A stretch of DNA of 64,000 bases, taken from the NCBI RefSeq assembly GCF_008831285.2, contig NC_045139.1:13994354-14058353 (forward strand), given 5' to 3'. The notes under the pieces were generated by a model. That model saw nothing but the letters and a program-made list of their open reading frames with translations, was not told the DNA's origin and did no database searches. The DNA is from Nymphaea colorata. Taxonomy: Eukaryota; Streptophyta; Magnoliopsida; Nymphaeales; Nymphaeaceae. This document shows, piece by piece, positions 1 to 12,700 of this stretch. The number at the start of each line of letters is the position of its first letter. Position 1 is the stretch's first letter. The translations under genes were made by a program, and so were the position numbers.

Positions 1-3000
1 CGCGGACACGGTTCTATAAATTTTATTTGTTCATATATTAGTTGCCACAACTATTTGTTTATTGGTATATTGTTGCCCTTCTTCATTCACCTGCTTAGTA
101 CCCCCCCTCAATCATTTTATTATATTGAATTAAAATGGCCCAGAATGTTTAAAATTAGTACTTGTCAACAAAAAAAATTCTATCTCCACCATTATCTATA
201 TCATACAAAATTTTTAGATCACCAAATTTTAAACTTTATACAATCCCGTTAGGTGAACTTCTGGGTTCTAAACTCTAGTGCAGTAAGCAGGGTTCATTCA
301 GACCCCTACCAGATTAATCATTAGGCCATAACTTAAAGTCACTCTGCTTTTAAACCTTTCTTCTCCAACAAAATGCTCGACTGGCACCTGCACGTTACTC
401 CAGATGCCGAGCAAGAAATTATTTTTGAAAATTTTAGTTGTTTTTACTTAGAATTTTGCAATTTCACAAGTTAGCATTTGAAATGCAAGTATTCGTCCAT
501 GTAAATGCTAAAACAATTATGTAAAGGTTTCGTCGTTTTTTTTTAAAAAATTTACAAAACCAAATTTCTCTCTCTTTTTGACTTTTTTGTTGTGTGCAAA
601 ATAGCCAAGAAATAGACTCTATTCCGAATACAAAACCAACTTGAAAGTTTTAAGATGTCCCACTTAAATTTGGGTATACCCATGTTAGTTCTATTCTCTT
701 CTTTCCTCGATGACCAATCGATTTCGGGGAAAGATCAGAAAAAGTCATGAAATTCACTGTTGGTTCTCTGTTTGGATTCAACTGAATTGGGCTCTATGTG
801 ATTTTTTTTTTCTCCTTTTTGATCTCAGACAGTTGTTAAAATGCATCTTATGCAGGCAAAAGATTGCATTTTCTGTAGATTTCATCTTCTATTCATAATC
901 CTAAAAGATTTGCAGACGACTTTAGTATGTATTTATTCTATAAATTTCATTGCCTGCAGTTAAACGGGAATCAACAACAAGATTGCAACGACGACAATAA
1001 CAATATCAGCAATAGTCTTATTCCTGGGAAGTTTCGTGGAAGCCCTTGGTTCCTACCCAGAGTTGTTGATACTTGGAAGATAGAAAGCGCAACCAAGAAG
1101 CAACAAACTAAAGATGGCAGTCTTGGGACCTCTTCAGACCGTGCTTTTTGCTTTTCTGATGCTTTACTCTTCCTGACAAATTTCTCAGCAGTAGTTTTCC
1201 TGTTGGTTTATTTCTCAGAAGCTTCTTTGCTAGAGACGTGAACAGTTCAAATTCGAGTTAGTTATATCATCCGGCATTTTTTAAGTGAAACTGTCCCATT
1301 TGGATTTTATGCAATCAGATTCAGATTTGGAATCAGTTTTGATCCCATGTTGCAAAATCGGAACTCCGATCTGATCAACATGAGAATACATAGAGCTATA
1401 TGTGTTTGGGTCCAGGTACTTATCGGATTTCAGTCGGATATGAAGCTAGGATTTCGTTTTGTTTATTATGAAACTGCATACCCAATTCAAATTTGATCAA
1501 CAAAATGGATTCAAATCTTTTACCATATCAAGCTAATCGGGTACAAAATCAGAACGGATATATCCAAACATCAATGTCCCTGTCCCTGAGGAATAGCTTT
1601 TGTTAGTAGAAGCTTCCAAGAGATTGTGCTTCTGCTTCAAGTTGCATGTGATAGGCGGCAGTCGGCAGGAGACGTGGGATGGCCAAGGAGCCAGGTGAAC
1701 AGCAAAAAGCACATACTGCTGTTAACATCTATGGGTAACAGTTTAGACTTTGACTGCAAACAGATCTGGATTCAAGACGAAAGGTTGTTTGGTAGTAGAG
1801 GTACTAACAGCATGACATGAATCTGTTTCAAAGATTGAGCCAGATTTATGAAACATTAGCTTATGTGTTTCATGAATCTCCCACAATCTTTGAAACATAT
1901 TAACAAAACACTGATGAAAATGTTCTTGCTGCCAAACAATATGTGAGAGTCGGATTGTTTTTGGATTCAATACATAGAAGACAACAAGATCCTCTAACCA
2001 GATGAGAGCCACCGTCCTGTTCAAGTGGCATGTTCTACCAGTATAGTATTTGTATGCATGTATAACACTGACAAGCAATCCACATTAATTCCATACTCAT
2101 CCGGTCCTGTTCCTCTTCCGGGGAAAAAGGAGGAGCCGAGGGAAATGAGATAACCTTCTCAGGGGGGTAGCACTCTTTAAAGAGGACAAGACACATCCAA
2201 GGCGGACGAACCTGAAACCCATGCCCCGGTCTCGGAGTCCATGCATCAAAAGATGCAGGCCCATTTATAAGAAGGTGTGCGCGTGTCACGGGCCGAGTTT
2301 CTCCAGCCCGCACGGCGCCGAAGGCATTCCCCAAAGCCTTCGGCCAACCGTCTCTCTCTTAAGCTAACACATAAAAGTGGTGAGAGTGGATGCGCATAGA
2401 TGCGATCTCCCTCATAGGCAGGTGTGGGTGTGTGCACGCGCGCACTACACATAAAGGAGGAAGTGAGAGTGGATGCGTATGAGGAGCCTTTTCATCGCAT
2501 TTTTTCATCGCATTCAAGTGCAAGTTGTTAGTGGTGGGCTTGTTTGGAAAGGACAATGGCAAATTAAATGAAATCCATGGGATGTGGACTGCCACTCCAC
2601 ACACGCTCTTCATTTTTAGCAAGAAAGGTCGCTTGTCATGCTACCAAGCAACCGTGCCCTCAACGCCGGGTATCCCAAGTCAAGCCGCGATATAATTTTG
2701 ATGATTCCCTTTTCTTTTATTTCACTCTTACCTCTTCTCTAATTTTGATTTTTAATGGATTATATACACATACATACATATACATACATGCACACATACA
2801 TTCCAATATACATCGCTGTTAACTTTATACTGGTCATAGTTATGAAGAGGTTGACGGCCTCTCCGCCTTTCATCCTACTACCAAGGTAGCGTGTTTCATT
2901 GAGACTATAGAACATTCTTGTCGTTAATAAAAGTAGCACCTATGAAAATCAAACAAACAAAACAACTGGCCATGACCAGCCACTCCACAACACGCCCCTC

Positions 3001-4425
3001 CTATTAAGACTATTGCTACTAACCACCTAAGACGGCACACCCTTCAAAAACTAAGTACTTGATAGAATTGGCAGTTGGGAGTTCATGTCTTTCCATAGGA
3101 TCAAATTGCAAAAACCGGTGGGACCAAATTCATTTCGGCTTATCAAATCTGACCATTTGCATGCGTTGCGTGGAGCACCAATTAAGTATTTTACTCAACA
3201 TAGGATTGTGACGTCCCACCTTACAAAGATAACGCGGTAGAAAAAACACAAGCTGCCATGAAGCTTGACCGACCAATATTAATATTTCCTCGCCTTAGAT
3301 TCCTTCAGCAAGGACTTTAAAATAACGTAGCTTTGGATTTTGACTTTATTTTCCCGATTGCAATTTCGCGTGCAATATAATTATCTCAAAACCAGAAATA
3401 AAGTGAATGCACTTGGTGGAATTCAATTCAATTCGGGAGGTAAAAAGGACATTTTCTTCTGTTAAGTACTTCACACGGAAAGAGCAAAGGAGGCCGTAGC
3501 ACAAGTCCGAGCGGACGTCCAGAACTGCAACGTGGCACCAATCAACGGTCCAGCCATCCATCTGGGGCCCACTGGTCCATAAAGGCCTGCTCTGCTCCCT
3601 CCAACCTGTGCACACGCCTTTGACTCCTTCTGCACAAACAAATGCCCTCCCATCCCTTCGTAATTGCTAATTGCCACCGAATGCCTTGGCCAGAAAGCAA
3701 ACGTGCAATTATTACCACTTAACCCTTCCGGGATTTGCTTTTACGGTAGTAGTAGTAGTATTGCGTCTGCATGATGAGATTTGTCATGGTGGATGATTGG
3801 AATGAAGAGGAACATCTGTTGGCGATCTCATAAATTCTTGGGCACTTGTGATTTGATGAGACTCCGCTTTTAAGTAAGATCAAAGCCTCATTTGGCATGC
3901 ATTTTATATTAGCGTTTGATTACCATCTTAAGTTGGACTTGCAATAACCAAATTAATTAACCTTGGTTTTGGTAAACCTTTGATCTAAAGTGGGTGGTGG
4001 TCTAGAAGATTCACAAAATGAAATCATCAGCTTGTAAAACCCAGTAACTTTGTCCGTATAGCTTTCATATTTGAGATATCACGAGTCATTAAACAAAATA
4101 TTTGTCGACTGATGCACATGTTTGTTTCTCAAGAGAGTTGAGTTAGTAAGAAATAGTAAAACGTGGAAAGTGGTCTTACCATTGACATTAACACCAGAGA
4201 TGGACTCCGATTGAATCACATACTTTCTTTCTTTCTTTCATATCCCCATTCGACTAACAAGCAAGGAGCATTTTTCATTTACACTCAAAACCATTGAAAG
4301 GGTAATTACGGCATTTACCGTGAGAACCAACCATATCCTTGTGCTCCAGACCCTGCCCAACGGGAGTGGCGTTTTGGTCAATAAATAGACTTCTTTGGTC
4401 TTTTTGCACGATGACATGGCCTCAG
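1..4425. other. Gene-poor spacer, left edge
   Basis: I see no convincing gene here. Open frames are short and have no family signature; the longest (927-1241, +) reads as low-complexity and hydrophobic stretches. The region 1290-1570 contains degenerate runs of the type GGATTC/GGATCTG that are common in decayed plant repeats, but no ends can be defined. A GC-richer island lies at about 2100-2350 and contains a perfect hairpin at 2317-2344. Short runs of (CATA)n occur near 2765-2800. The last part, from about 3400 on, is likely the upstream region of the kinase gene that starts at 4479. Confidence 0.6.
2317..2344. repeat. Short perfect hairpin in a GC-rich island
   Basis: The arms GCCGAAGGC (2317-2325) and GCCTTCGGC (2336-2344) are exact reverse complements of 9 bases around a 10-base loop. 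The hairpin sits in a locally GC-rich stretch (about 2100-2350) that differs in base composition from its AT-rich surroundings, which could mean an inserted repeat. No function can be assigned. Confidence 0.55.
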
Positions 4426-4433
4426 TATAAAAG
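4426..4433 (+). promoter_or_regulatory. TATA box of the Raf-like kinase gene
   Basis: TATAAAAG lies 46 bases before the A of the start codon at 4479. With a usual plant spacing of about 25-35 bases to the start site, transcription would begin near 4455-4465, giving a leader of only about 15-25 bases. A second AT-rich match (AATAAATAG near 4380) lies further upstream and could give a longer leader. Confidence 0.55.
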
Positions 4434-4478
4434 GCGGGAAAACCGCTCACACGCACTCTCCCGTTCTGCCTGTCCTCG

Positions 4479-7400
4479 ATGGCCAGGATGAAGAACATTT
4501 TCAGGAAGCTCCACATCGGAGGCAGCCATGACACTGCCTCACGACCCGACGCCATTGGTTCTGCCACAGCATCTCAATCTTACGGCTCCGATGATCGGCC
4601 GTCCGCCTCCTCGGCCGGCGGGGTCCCGCGTAGCCCGTCGCCGTCTTCTTCTCCCTCGCTGCCCTCTCCGGCTGCTGCCGCCACCCTCGAAGGTGGCGGA
4701 GACGACCGGAGGGCCGCATCTGCCGCGTCGACGCGGGATTTTTACTCCTTGGAGGAGGAATTCCAGTATCAATTGGCGCTTGCTATTTCGGCGTCGAACA
4801 ACGACCTAGGGAATGACCTCGACAAAGAACAGATCCATGCGGCCACGCTCATGAGTCTCGGCCGCGAGCCGCGGGCGGAGAGCTTGGCGGAAGCGCAGTC
4901 ACGGCGTTACTGGGTACGTATTCATAAGGACTTCTGTGTTTTCTTGCATTTCTTGCTTCCGGACTCCTTAATTTTGACTCTTCATCGGTATTGCTCACGG
5001 GAAAATCCTTGATGCGATCCATGATCGATCGATCCTGTAGTTTTGATGAATTCTTTTTACGCCCATGCAGCAGAAACTAAACTTTAATCAAGATGACCTT
5101 AGGGTTATCGGATTCTATTTTGCGGTTGTCCACTATTGGATGTTTAGGGTTTTCGAAAACTAGATAATCTTTTTGAAGGGTTAGTTGCGTTTTTGCAGTT
5201 CTTGCAGAAGAAATCTTAGTCAGGATAGGAATATGGTACAGTATGAATGCATGGCAAATTGACATTAGAATCCTCATGAGAAAACTTCACCAACTAGTTG
5301 AATGTTGCCGTGGCTGGTTGTAGATTACCCATTTGGTGTCTATACTTTTTGCTTATTCTGGTGATGTAAATGTAACTTACTATGTACCCAGGACTATGAT
5401 GTGCTTGACTATGGGGACAAAGTCTTGGATGGGTTCTATGACATAGTCGGAATTTCATCAGATTCTACATGCCGAGGAAAAATGCCTTCTCTTGCTGATC
5501 TGGAAGCTGCAGAGGGAGATCTTGGTTTTGAAATTGTTATAGTTAATCAGTCCATTGATCCTGCGTTGGAAGAGCTGGAACAAATTTCTCGTTGTATTGC
5601 CATAGACTGCCATGTTAATGAGGTGGGACTTATTAATAGCAGGTTGGTGCAACGAATTGCTGACCTAATTGTCGAACATATGGGTGGTCCAGTTAAAGAT
5701 GCAAATGAAATGATAGCCAGGTGGGTTGAGAACAGTATCAGGCTCCGGTCTTCCCTGAATACGAGTTTCTTGCCTATTGGATGCTCAAATGTTGGTCTAT
5801 CTCGTCACAGGGCTTTACTATTTAAGGTCAGTTTACATGAATCACTTGCTCATTGTGTACTTCTAAATTGCAGTATAATTGATTTCATTAGCCTCATATT
5901 TCTTATAGCCTTGTCACGTTGTAAGTATTCCTTGGGCATTTTTGTTTCCAAAAAAAGGAAGATGAGCGTGGAATCTATGGGCTACTTTGAATAGGAAAGT
6001 GTTATCTGCTTGCGAAAGCAGCTGAAAGAACACTTCAGCAAACAGTTTCCTTTTCTGACCAAGCCTTTAATTTGTACCACAGTTGTAGCACAGTTTGACT
6101 GCTATACCGAACATTTTGCTTTGATCAATTATTGTTTACTATTGTGGGCTCAGAGTAGTAAATGATGAATTTGCACTGTTGTTTTTTTGTTCAGGCAATC
6201 TTTGACCTTGCATTCATCTACGACCATGAACTTGACTAACCTTCCACAATATCAGGCATCTACCATTTGTCCTTTTTGTGCATGAAGATTTGATTTTATA
6301 CCTCAATGAATGTTCCCTTTGTCCTTGGACCTACTCTATGTTTGAGATAGGAGGAAAGAAGGGGGAGGGGGCCCCGGGATGTTGGGGGTTTATATCTTAT
6401 GCACGCATAGTGATCTAGTATTAGAACATTCATCAAATTATTTCTCGTGTGCAGAACTCAAGAAATCGCTACACACTTTCGAAGCAAGATGTTTTTGAAA
6501 AAAAATTTTGCTTGTTGTATCTCTTGTTTTATTGATGATGCATCTCTTGTCTTATTGACGCAGGTAATAGCTGATTCTGTGGGCATACCCTGTCGATTGG
6601 TTAAAGGAAGCCATTATATTGGCGTTGATGATGGAGCAGTCAACATAATTAGGACAGAGGATGGCAGGTTTCTCTTGGTTCACACCCTCCTGTTTTCTTG
6701 CTCTATGTTGTCTTTTAGTTGCTATTGTTGTAGAAAAAAATAGTGGACTGTCAGAACCTGGTCAACTCAACCAAGTGCAAAATGGATGCATTCCAGCCTA
6801 GCTATGTCAATTTTGGGGGAACTAAGGAAGTAGGGAGAGTGATATGTTGTTTAGAATTGGGGGGAATTTAGAAGAATTGACCAAGTAATGTCGATTTTAG
6901 TATTAGATAATTGGGAAGAATTAAAGTCTAGACACATCGGTAGTTGGGGAAATATTTTGAATCTATTAACTGGCTTGGGGGGCTGAGAAGTGAGAACTAT
7001 GAAATTGATTTTGAGTTTTGGAGGGATCCTTAGAAACAAAAAGGCTGTGCACTCTCTGGAGGAAAAAATTTTGATGATAGATGTCGAAACTGCTTTTTGA
7101 GCTACAACCTATCCATTATTAGAACTTTGTGATGTATAGATGTCATCAAAATTGCTGATTTATCCTCAAACTTATGCACCTTTGTGATTCATGTTGGTTA
7201 TTTGGTTTGTTTGGTTGGATGCACACTAAAATAGAATTCTGCCACACAACCTGGATGAAAAAGCTATGTCGTTCCTAGCTATCAGGATCTGCTTTTCCAA
7301 CTACAGTTAAGCCATCCTCTTGATGTCACTATAGAAGTTTCATCAATGTTGGTGCTATCTTGTTTCAAAGTTAACCTTTGGTCTATAGATGGACTATGCA

Positions 7401-9599
7401 GACATCTTGCCGTATGCATGTTTTCCTGTGTGAGGGTAGCTTTTCTCTTCTTTTTGTTTATTTATTTTTGTTTTTTTTATTTCTTTATTTTACCTCCCCA
7501 GGGAGTTTCTGGTTGACCTCATGGGAGCTCCAGGAGCGCTACTTCCAGCTGATGCTTTTAGTACAAATGATCCTGCTTCAAACATGGGAAACAGTCAGTT
7601 GGGCAAAAGGCTACCTCCCAGGGACTTCCAGAGTCCTTGCATTAATGTAACCAAATCAGATCTATCTGGTGAAGAATATAAAGCAACAAATGCAAATGGC
7701 AGTGCAGAGGGCAATGCAACTTCAGAGTGGAAGATGGCTTCTGGCACGTTACCAATCACTCCAAACTCCAACACAAGGATAGGAATTACATCCTCTGATT
7801 CTGGTAAAGTCTGATAACTTTCCCACTGGTTTTTGTACTAAGCATCTCTTCAAGATCTCATTATTTTCAACTGCAGCTTCATCTTCCAAGCAAATGTGGA
7901 ACAAGGAAACTTCTGCAGTTGATGAAGTTGCAAAAGAGAAGCCAAACACAGCATCATCTCCTCAAGATCTTGGCGACTCCAAACAGCTCTTCGCGGACCT
8001 GAACCCTTTTCAAAATCTTGGCACTGGCAAGAGGCTTTTGCAGAATAAAGTCAACCCGTATAAGGTTAATGATTTTCACAGGCATAAAGAAAACATCAAT
8101 ATTGGTCCTGGAAGACCACCTTTGGCAGTTCCGTGGAAACACAACTCTAATGAGGTTCCTAAGGTGAAACAACAAGAATCTGTTGAAGGCGGCTTCCCTA
8201 GAAAAAATGTTGTTGGCAAAGATTTTAATGCATCTTCATCATCCTTGTCTAGTTCATCTACTAATAACATCATGCCAGAGTTTCTAAATATTCATGTACC
8301 CAGTGTTTCCAATGTGTCAAGTTCACTGAACGCAAATGGGATAAATGATGTGAAAGGTACCTGATCTAACATTAGTCTGGTCTTTCTTTAGATGACGTTG
8401 TGGTAAACAGATACACTATTGTGTTGATTAATTTTAGATGACCCTCGTGCAGGAAACGTGAAGCCTTCTGTCCAAGTTGATGTTTTTTCAGCTCAATCTG
8501 CAGGAAATAAGCCTCATGATGATGGTACTTATGGGCCTGGCAGTAACATGTATCAAAATACTGAAGTTTCGAAATTCAGAGATTATGCCTGGAACGCTAA
8601 TGATAAGAGTGATCGAAGAACTGATAACAGTCCCCAGGGCCATAAGATGCCTTTGAAGGAAAGGCAGATTTCAAACTCGAGACGTCGTGCTAGTTCAAGC
8701 AGACTAGACCCAACATTTGATGATGTAGCTGAATGCGAAATTCCATGGGAAGATCTGGTCATTGGAGAGCGAATTGGTTTAGGTATTAATTTATCATGTA
8801 TACATATGTATGTGGGGTTGGATATGCATGCTTTTGTATGTTGCAACTTGCAAGCATTTGCAACTTCTGGCCTTTGTGTATTCAAGTAATAGTCATGTAG
8901 GACTGGTATTCTCAACTGCTTTTGGTTACATGTGATCTGTAAATAATTAAAGTCTAGTTCTTTCTGTTGAATTGGCTCATGAATTTCAAATTAAAATTTT
9001 GCCTTTTTCATTTGTTCTTTCGGATATTGATGATATGGTGTTTCTTTTTTTTGTTTACAGGCTCTTATGGAGAGGTTTATCTTGCTGAGTGGAATGGCAC
9101 AGTAAGTTTGTTTCTTTGCTGGAGCTGTAACTGTTCTTGTACTTCCTAATTTATTCTTCTTAATATGGTTTGTGGAGAAACTATTTTCTTTCAAATGTAT
9201 CATGCATTTCACAGGGGCGACCCTATACCCGATGATAAGAAAATATAGGAGAGAGAAAAATGAGAGAGAATAAAGCTTGGGCTACTGGGTTATGGGGATG
9301 TACACAAGCTTAGTCGAGCTTGAGGTGCTTGACTCAGATATTGGTCGGGACTCCAATTCAACTCTGCTCGAGCTCAACTGCATGGTTTGTGCTTAAGCTC
9401 AAGCTTGGCTCAAACTCGTCATTAAGTAAGGTCAGGTTGAGCTAGTTAGTAAGGGCGGCTCGAGTTAGGCTTGAGTATTACAAGGAGAAGGCTTTTGCCC
9501 CTTTCTCAGATAGAAAGAGGGGGACTGGGAGCCCTACAAGGGGTGCAGCCACTTCTCAATAGCGAAAGAGGAGAGGCTGTGCCATGCTTCTTCCCTTTC

Positions 9600-9637
<38 letters not shown>

Positions 9638-9686
9638 AGCTGAAATCCTCCAGCCATCCGTTCTCTTACACATGTAGCCATAGAAA

Positions 9687-9733
<47 letters not shown>

Positions 9734-12700
9734 CTGAAGATGATGGCAACACTGGTGGGTGGAGAAAGTAGCACCAACAATTCTCAATTCAAAGTCCTCA
9801 AACTCGACCAAGTCATCACCTTGCTCAGCATGTTATTGAGGGTGTGGACCTTCCGTCCTAACTTATAGGTGCTCTTAGGCTGCCTGCCCTTGTTGTGCCT
9901 ATGGCCGATCCTTGTCAGTTCCATGGAAGAGGAGGAACTAGCATGGGTGGTTTGTGAGCAGTGGCAGAGCCAAAATAATTTTTGGAGGGGGCACTCTTCA
10001 AATATTTTCATATCAAAAGGAGCACTCATATACATAACATAACAAATATTTAAAGATATTAATTTGAAAATAAAGAAACTTGAGGAACTGGTGCAGGCAA
10101 CTGATGACACCAAACATATGTAGCTCTGCCTCTGCTTGTGAGTGGCCATCTGGGTAGTGGGTGCTGCTACTAGCTTTGGTGGATATAAGAAATAGGTACT
10201 TCGTAGGAGTATTGGTTTTTCAGTTAGGACTTAGGACAAAGGATTTGGATATAGATATGATTTAGGTTGGGTTTGATGGTTTTGGTAAGCAGCAGTATTT
10301 GGTTTAGGGCCTTTAGGTTTAGATTTGGATTCAACATTTAGTTTTGTTGGATAGGTTGAGGGTTTGAGTTAAGATTTGAGTGTGGATATGGACCTAATAA
10401 GTATAAAGGATCGGGGTTTTGAATGGCGCCCGATTGGATTTGGATCAAGCCATTCCTTAAAACAAAGCATTGGATCCGAAAAGGAAAAGGGAGGACCTTG
10501 AATTGAGTTTGTGGTTGAAGGCCAAAGTTGGAGCTTGATCCACGCTCGGATGTGAAAGGTCCTGGTTTTGACGCAAAATTATGCAAAGGTATCATTTGGA
10601 TTGAACTTGGGTTTGGGACAGTATGAGATAACATATTTGGACCAGAGAACAAGCGTCGGATCTGGCCACCCATTGCTCCAGTCAAGTCTGGCTCATCAGA
10701 ACATTGATCATGAATGGCATCGTTTCCCTACAGTTTTGGGACGCTCTGGGCAATGGCACCATTGGTTGTTTTCCATCTGCGGAACCCCATCATTGAACAC
10801 ATCCATTTGTTTTTGCAAATCCAGTGACATCTTTAATCATGCACAACGTGTTTTCTTGCATTTGCTTCATCATTTTGAACATCTGCATCATGTGATCTTG
10901 ACATTGTGTTTTCAATGTCTCTTTTTCATTTTTTTTCTTTTGTCGTTCTCACAACCAGATTGTTCCTCGAAATTTCAAGCCATTATTGAAAGTAGAGAAA
11001 GAATCCTAGGTTTTGATACCAATCCAATGCAGTGATTAGATCTCCTTATTCTAATCCTCATGGAAATACGAAGCAAAGTAAAACCTGAAAGCAAAACGAA
11101 TGAAAGCAAGATAGGGACAAGAGAAATAGCAAAATAAACTTAAGGTTTTTGATTAGACAATTTCACTACAAATTAAACTATGTACCCCCCTTAGAGTCTA
11201 CCAATCAGTAACCAGTAACCACTTTGGATATTGGATCCAAGATTGAACCCAATAGACATTATAAAGTCAAGAAGGCTCACACTGAACATGATAAATCTAA
11301 CACATAACAACGCAAACAAATTGGATCCAAACTAAAATCCAATTTAAATGGATCAACCCTGCGCTAGAAGGTAGGTCAAGTAGCCTGTTGGGTTTTAAGC
11401 ACCTCTCTTAGTTTCTTATATTTGCAAAATTTCTTCATGTAGCTTCCCATCCATTTTTTTTTTTTTCTCAATGTTTTTTATGTGGGTTATGCAGCACAAA
11501 GTGAAGCATTCGGGGCTTCTGTGATGCCCAGAGTTACTGGTATAAGAGAGTCTGGCCGCACTTGTTTGAGCCTATTCTTGTGAATTTCCTGTTGCAAAAT
11601 TCCTTGGCATCAACCATACGCTTTTGGCCTTTCCTGATAGTCATGACTTGTTTCTCATTTTTTGTTTAAATTCCATAGAATGGTGGTAAGCTTTCAATGA
11701 AACTTCAGGTCTGTTTTTTTTTTTTTTTGATGGTTTCATATTGATTGCTAGGAAGTAGCTGTAAAGAAGTTTTTAGATCAGGAATTTTCCGGGGATGCAC
11801 TTCAAGAATTCAAAACTGAAGTATGTTATCTTTCCTAATCCTGGTGCAACATATCCTGGTTATTTTTTTTGCAAAGTGCTTAACTACTGAAAGATGATAA
11901 TAAAGGCTTCAATTCTTTTGTCAGGTGAGAATTATGCGCAGGCTTCGCCATCCAAATGTTGTTCTTTTTTTGGGTGCTGTAACTCGACCTCCAAATCTTT
12001 CGATTGTCACCGAGTTTCTGCCTAGGTAAATATGTGTATTCATCTTTTTCTATTAATGGGACCTTCTTGTGGATGAGAAACTCTCTGCTTCTGGTAGTAG
12101 TTGGCATTAGCTAGTAGCCTAGTGCTGTTTCTCACATGTGAAATGCATCTTGATACTCTACCAACTACCAACATTTCATGGTGCATCTAGCATGTGAATT
12201 ATCATCCCATTCCAAAGTTCCAATATCTCCTGCTGCTTTTACAACACATCTTTCTTAATTTAATATACAAGGAGTTCCTATTTTCATAAGGCCTTGGGAT
12301 CACATTGAAGTCCATTATGTAGTTGGTAGGGAAGCAATTATTGATGAAATTATGGTTAATCCCTTTTATGTGCAGGAAACTTGACTTGGAGATCCTTACC
12401 ATTTTCTTTGCTTCATTATGATTATTAAGTGATTGAAACCAGAATTACCACAAATTGTTTCCTGATTCACTGTTATATTATCTTGAAGATGCTCGTCACT
12501 AAGCGAGCACATGGAAGTTGATAGTGACAGCTTGTTAGTATTGAAAGGGTTTTTAAAGTTCATGCCTTTGTGTAGTATGGTATAGCCTGATTGGGTTGTG
12601 AAAGTTCAATATTTTTTTTGTTGTTTTGCATAATATAGATTTATTGGCCCGGCATATTTTTTGTGTTTTTACAGAGGAAGCTTATACAAGATTCTTCATC

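Larger units (their letters stand above)
9102..11751. other. Repeat-rich intron 7 of the kinase gene
   Basis: This 2.65 kb intron is several times longer than its neighbours. It contains runs of CTCGAG/GCTCGAGCT-like sequence (about 9300-9480), two (TA)n microsatellites, a stretch of GGTTTGGAT-type degenerate repeats (10200-10700), and a long A/T-rich remainder. An open frame at 10568-11035 (+) has no family match that I recognise. The most likely explanation is one or more old transposon insertions into the intron. I cannot define element ends. Confidence 0.5.

Noticed and set aside
927-1241. 104-codon frame near the left edge
   Set aside because: Asn-rich start and hydrophobic end with no motif or splice context; likely chance.
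10568-11035. 155-codon frame in kinase intron 7
   Set aside because: Lies in repeat-rich intron sequence, no recognisable domain.
10990-11040. String GGTTTTGATACCAA resembling a reversed initiator-Met primer site
   Set aside because: The match is partial and no LTR or retroelement gene lies next to it; may be a trace of a fossil element but cannot be supported.
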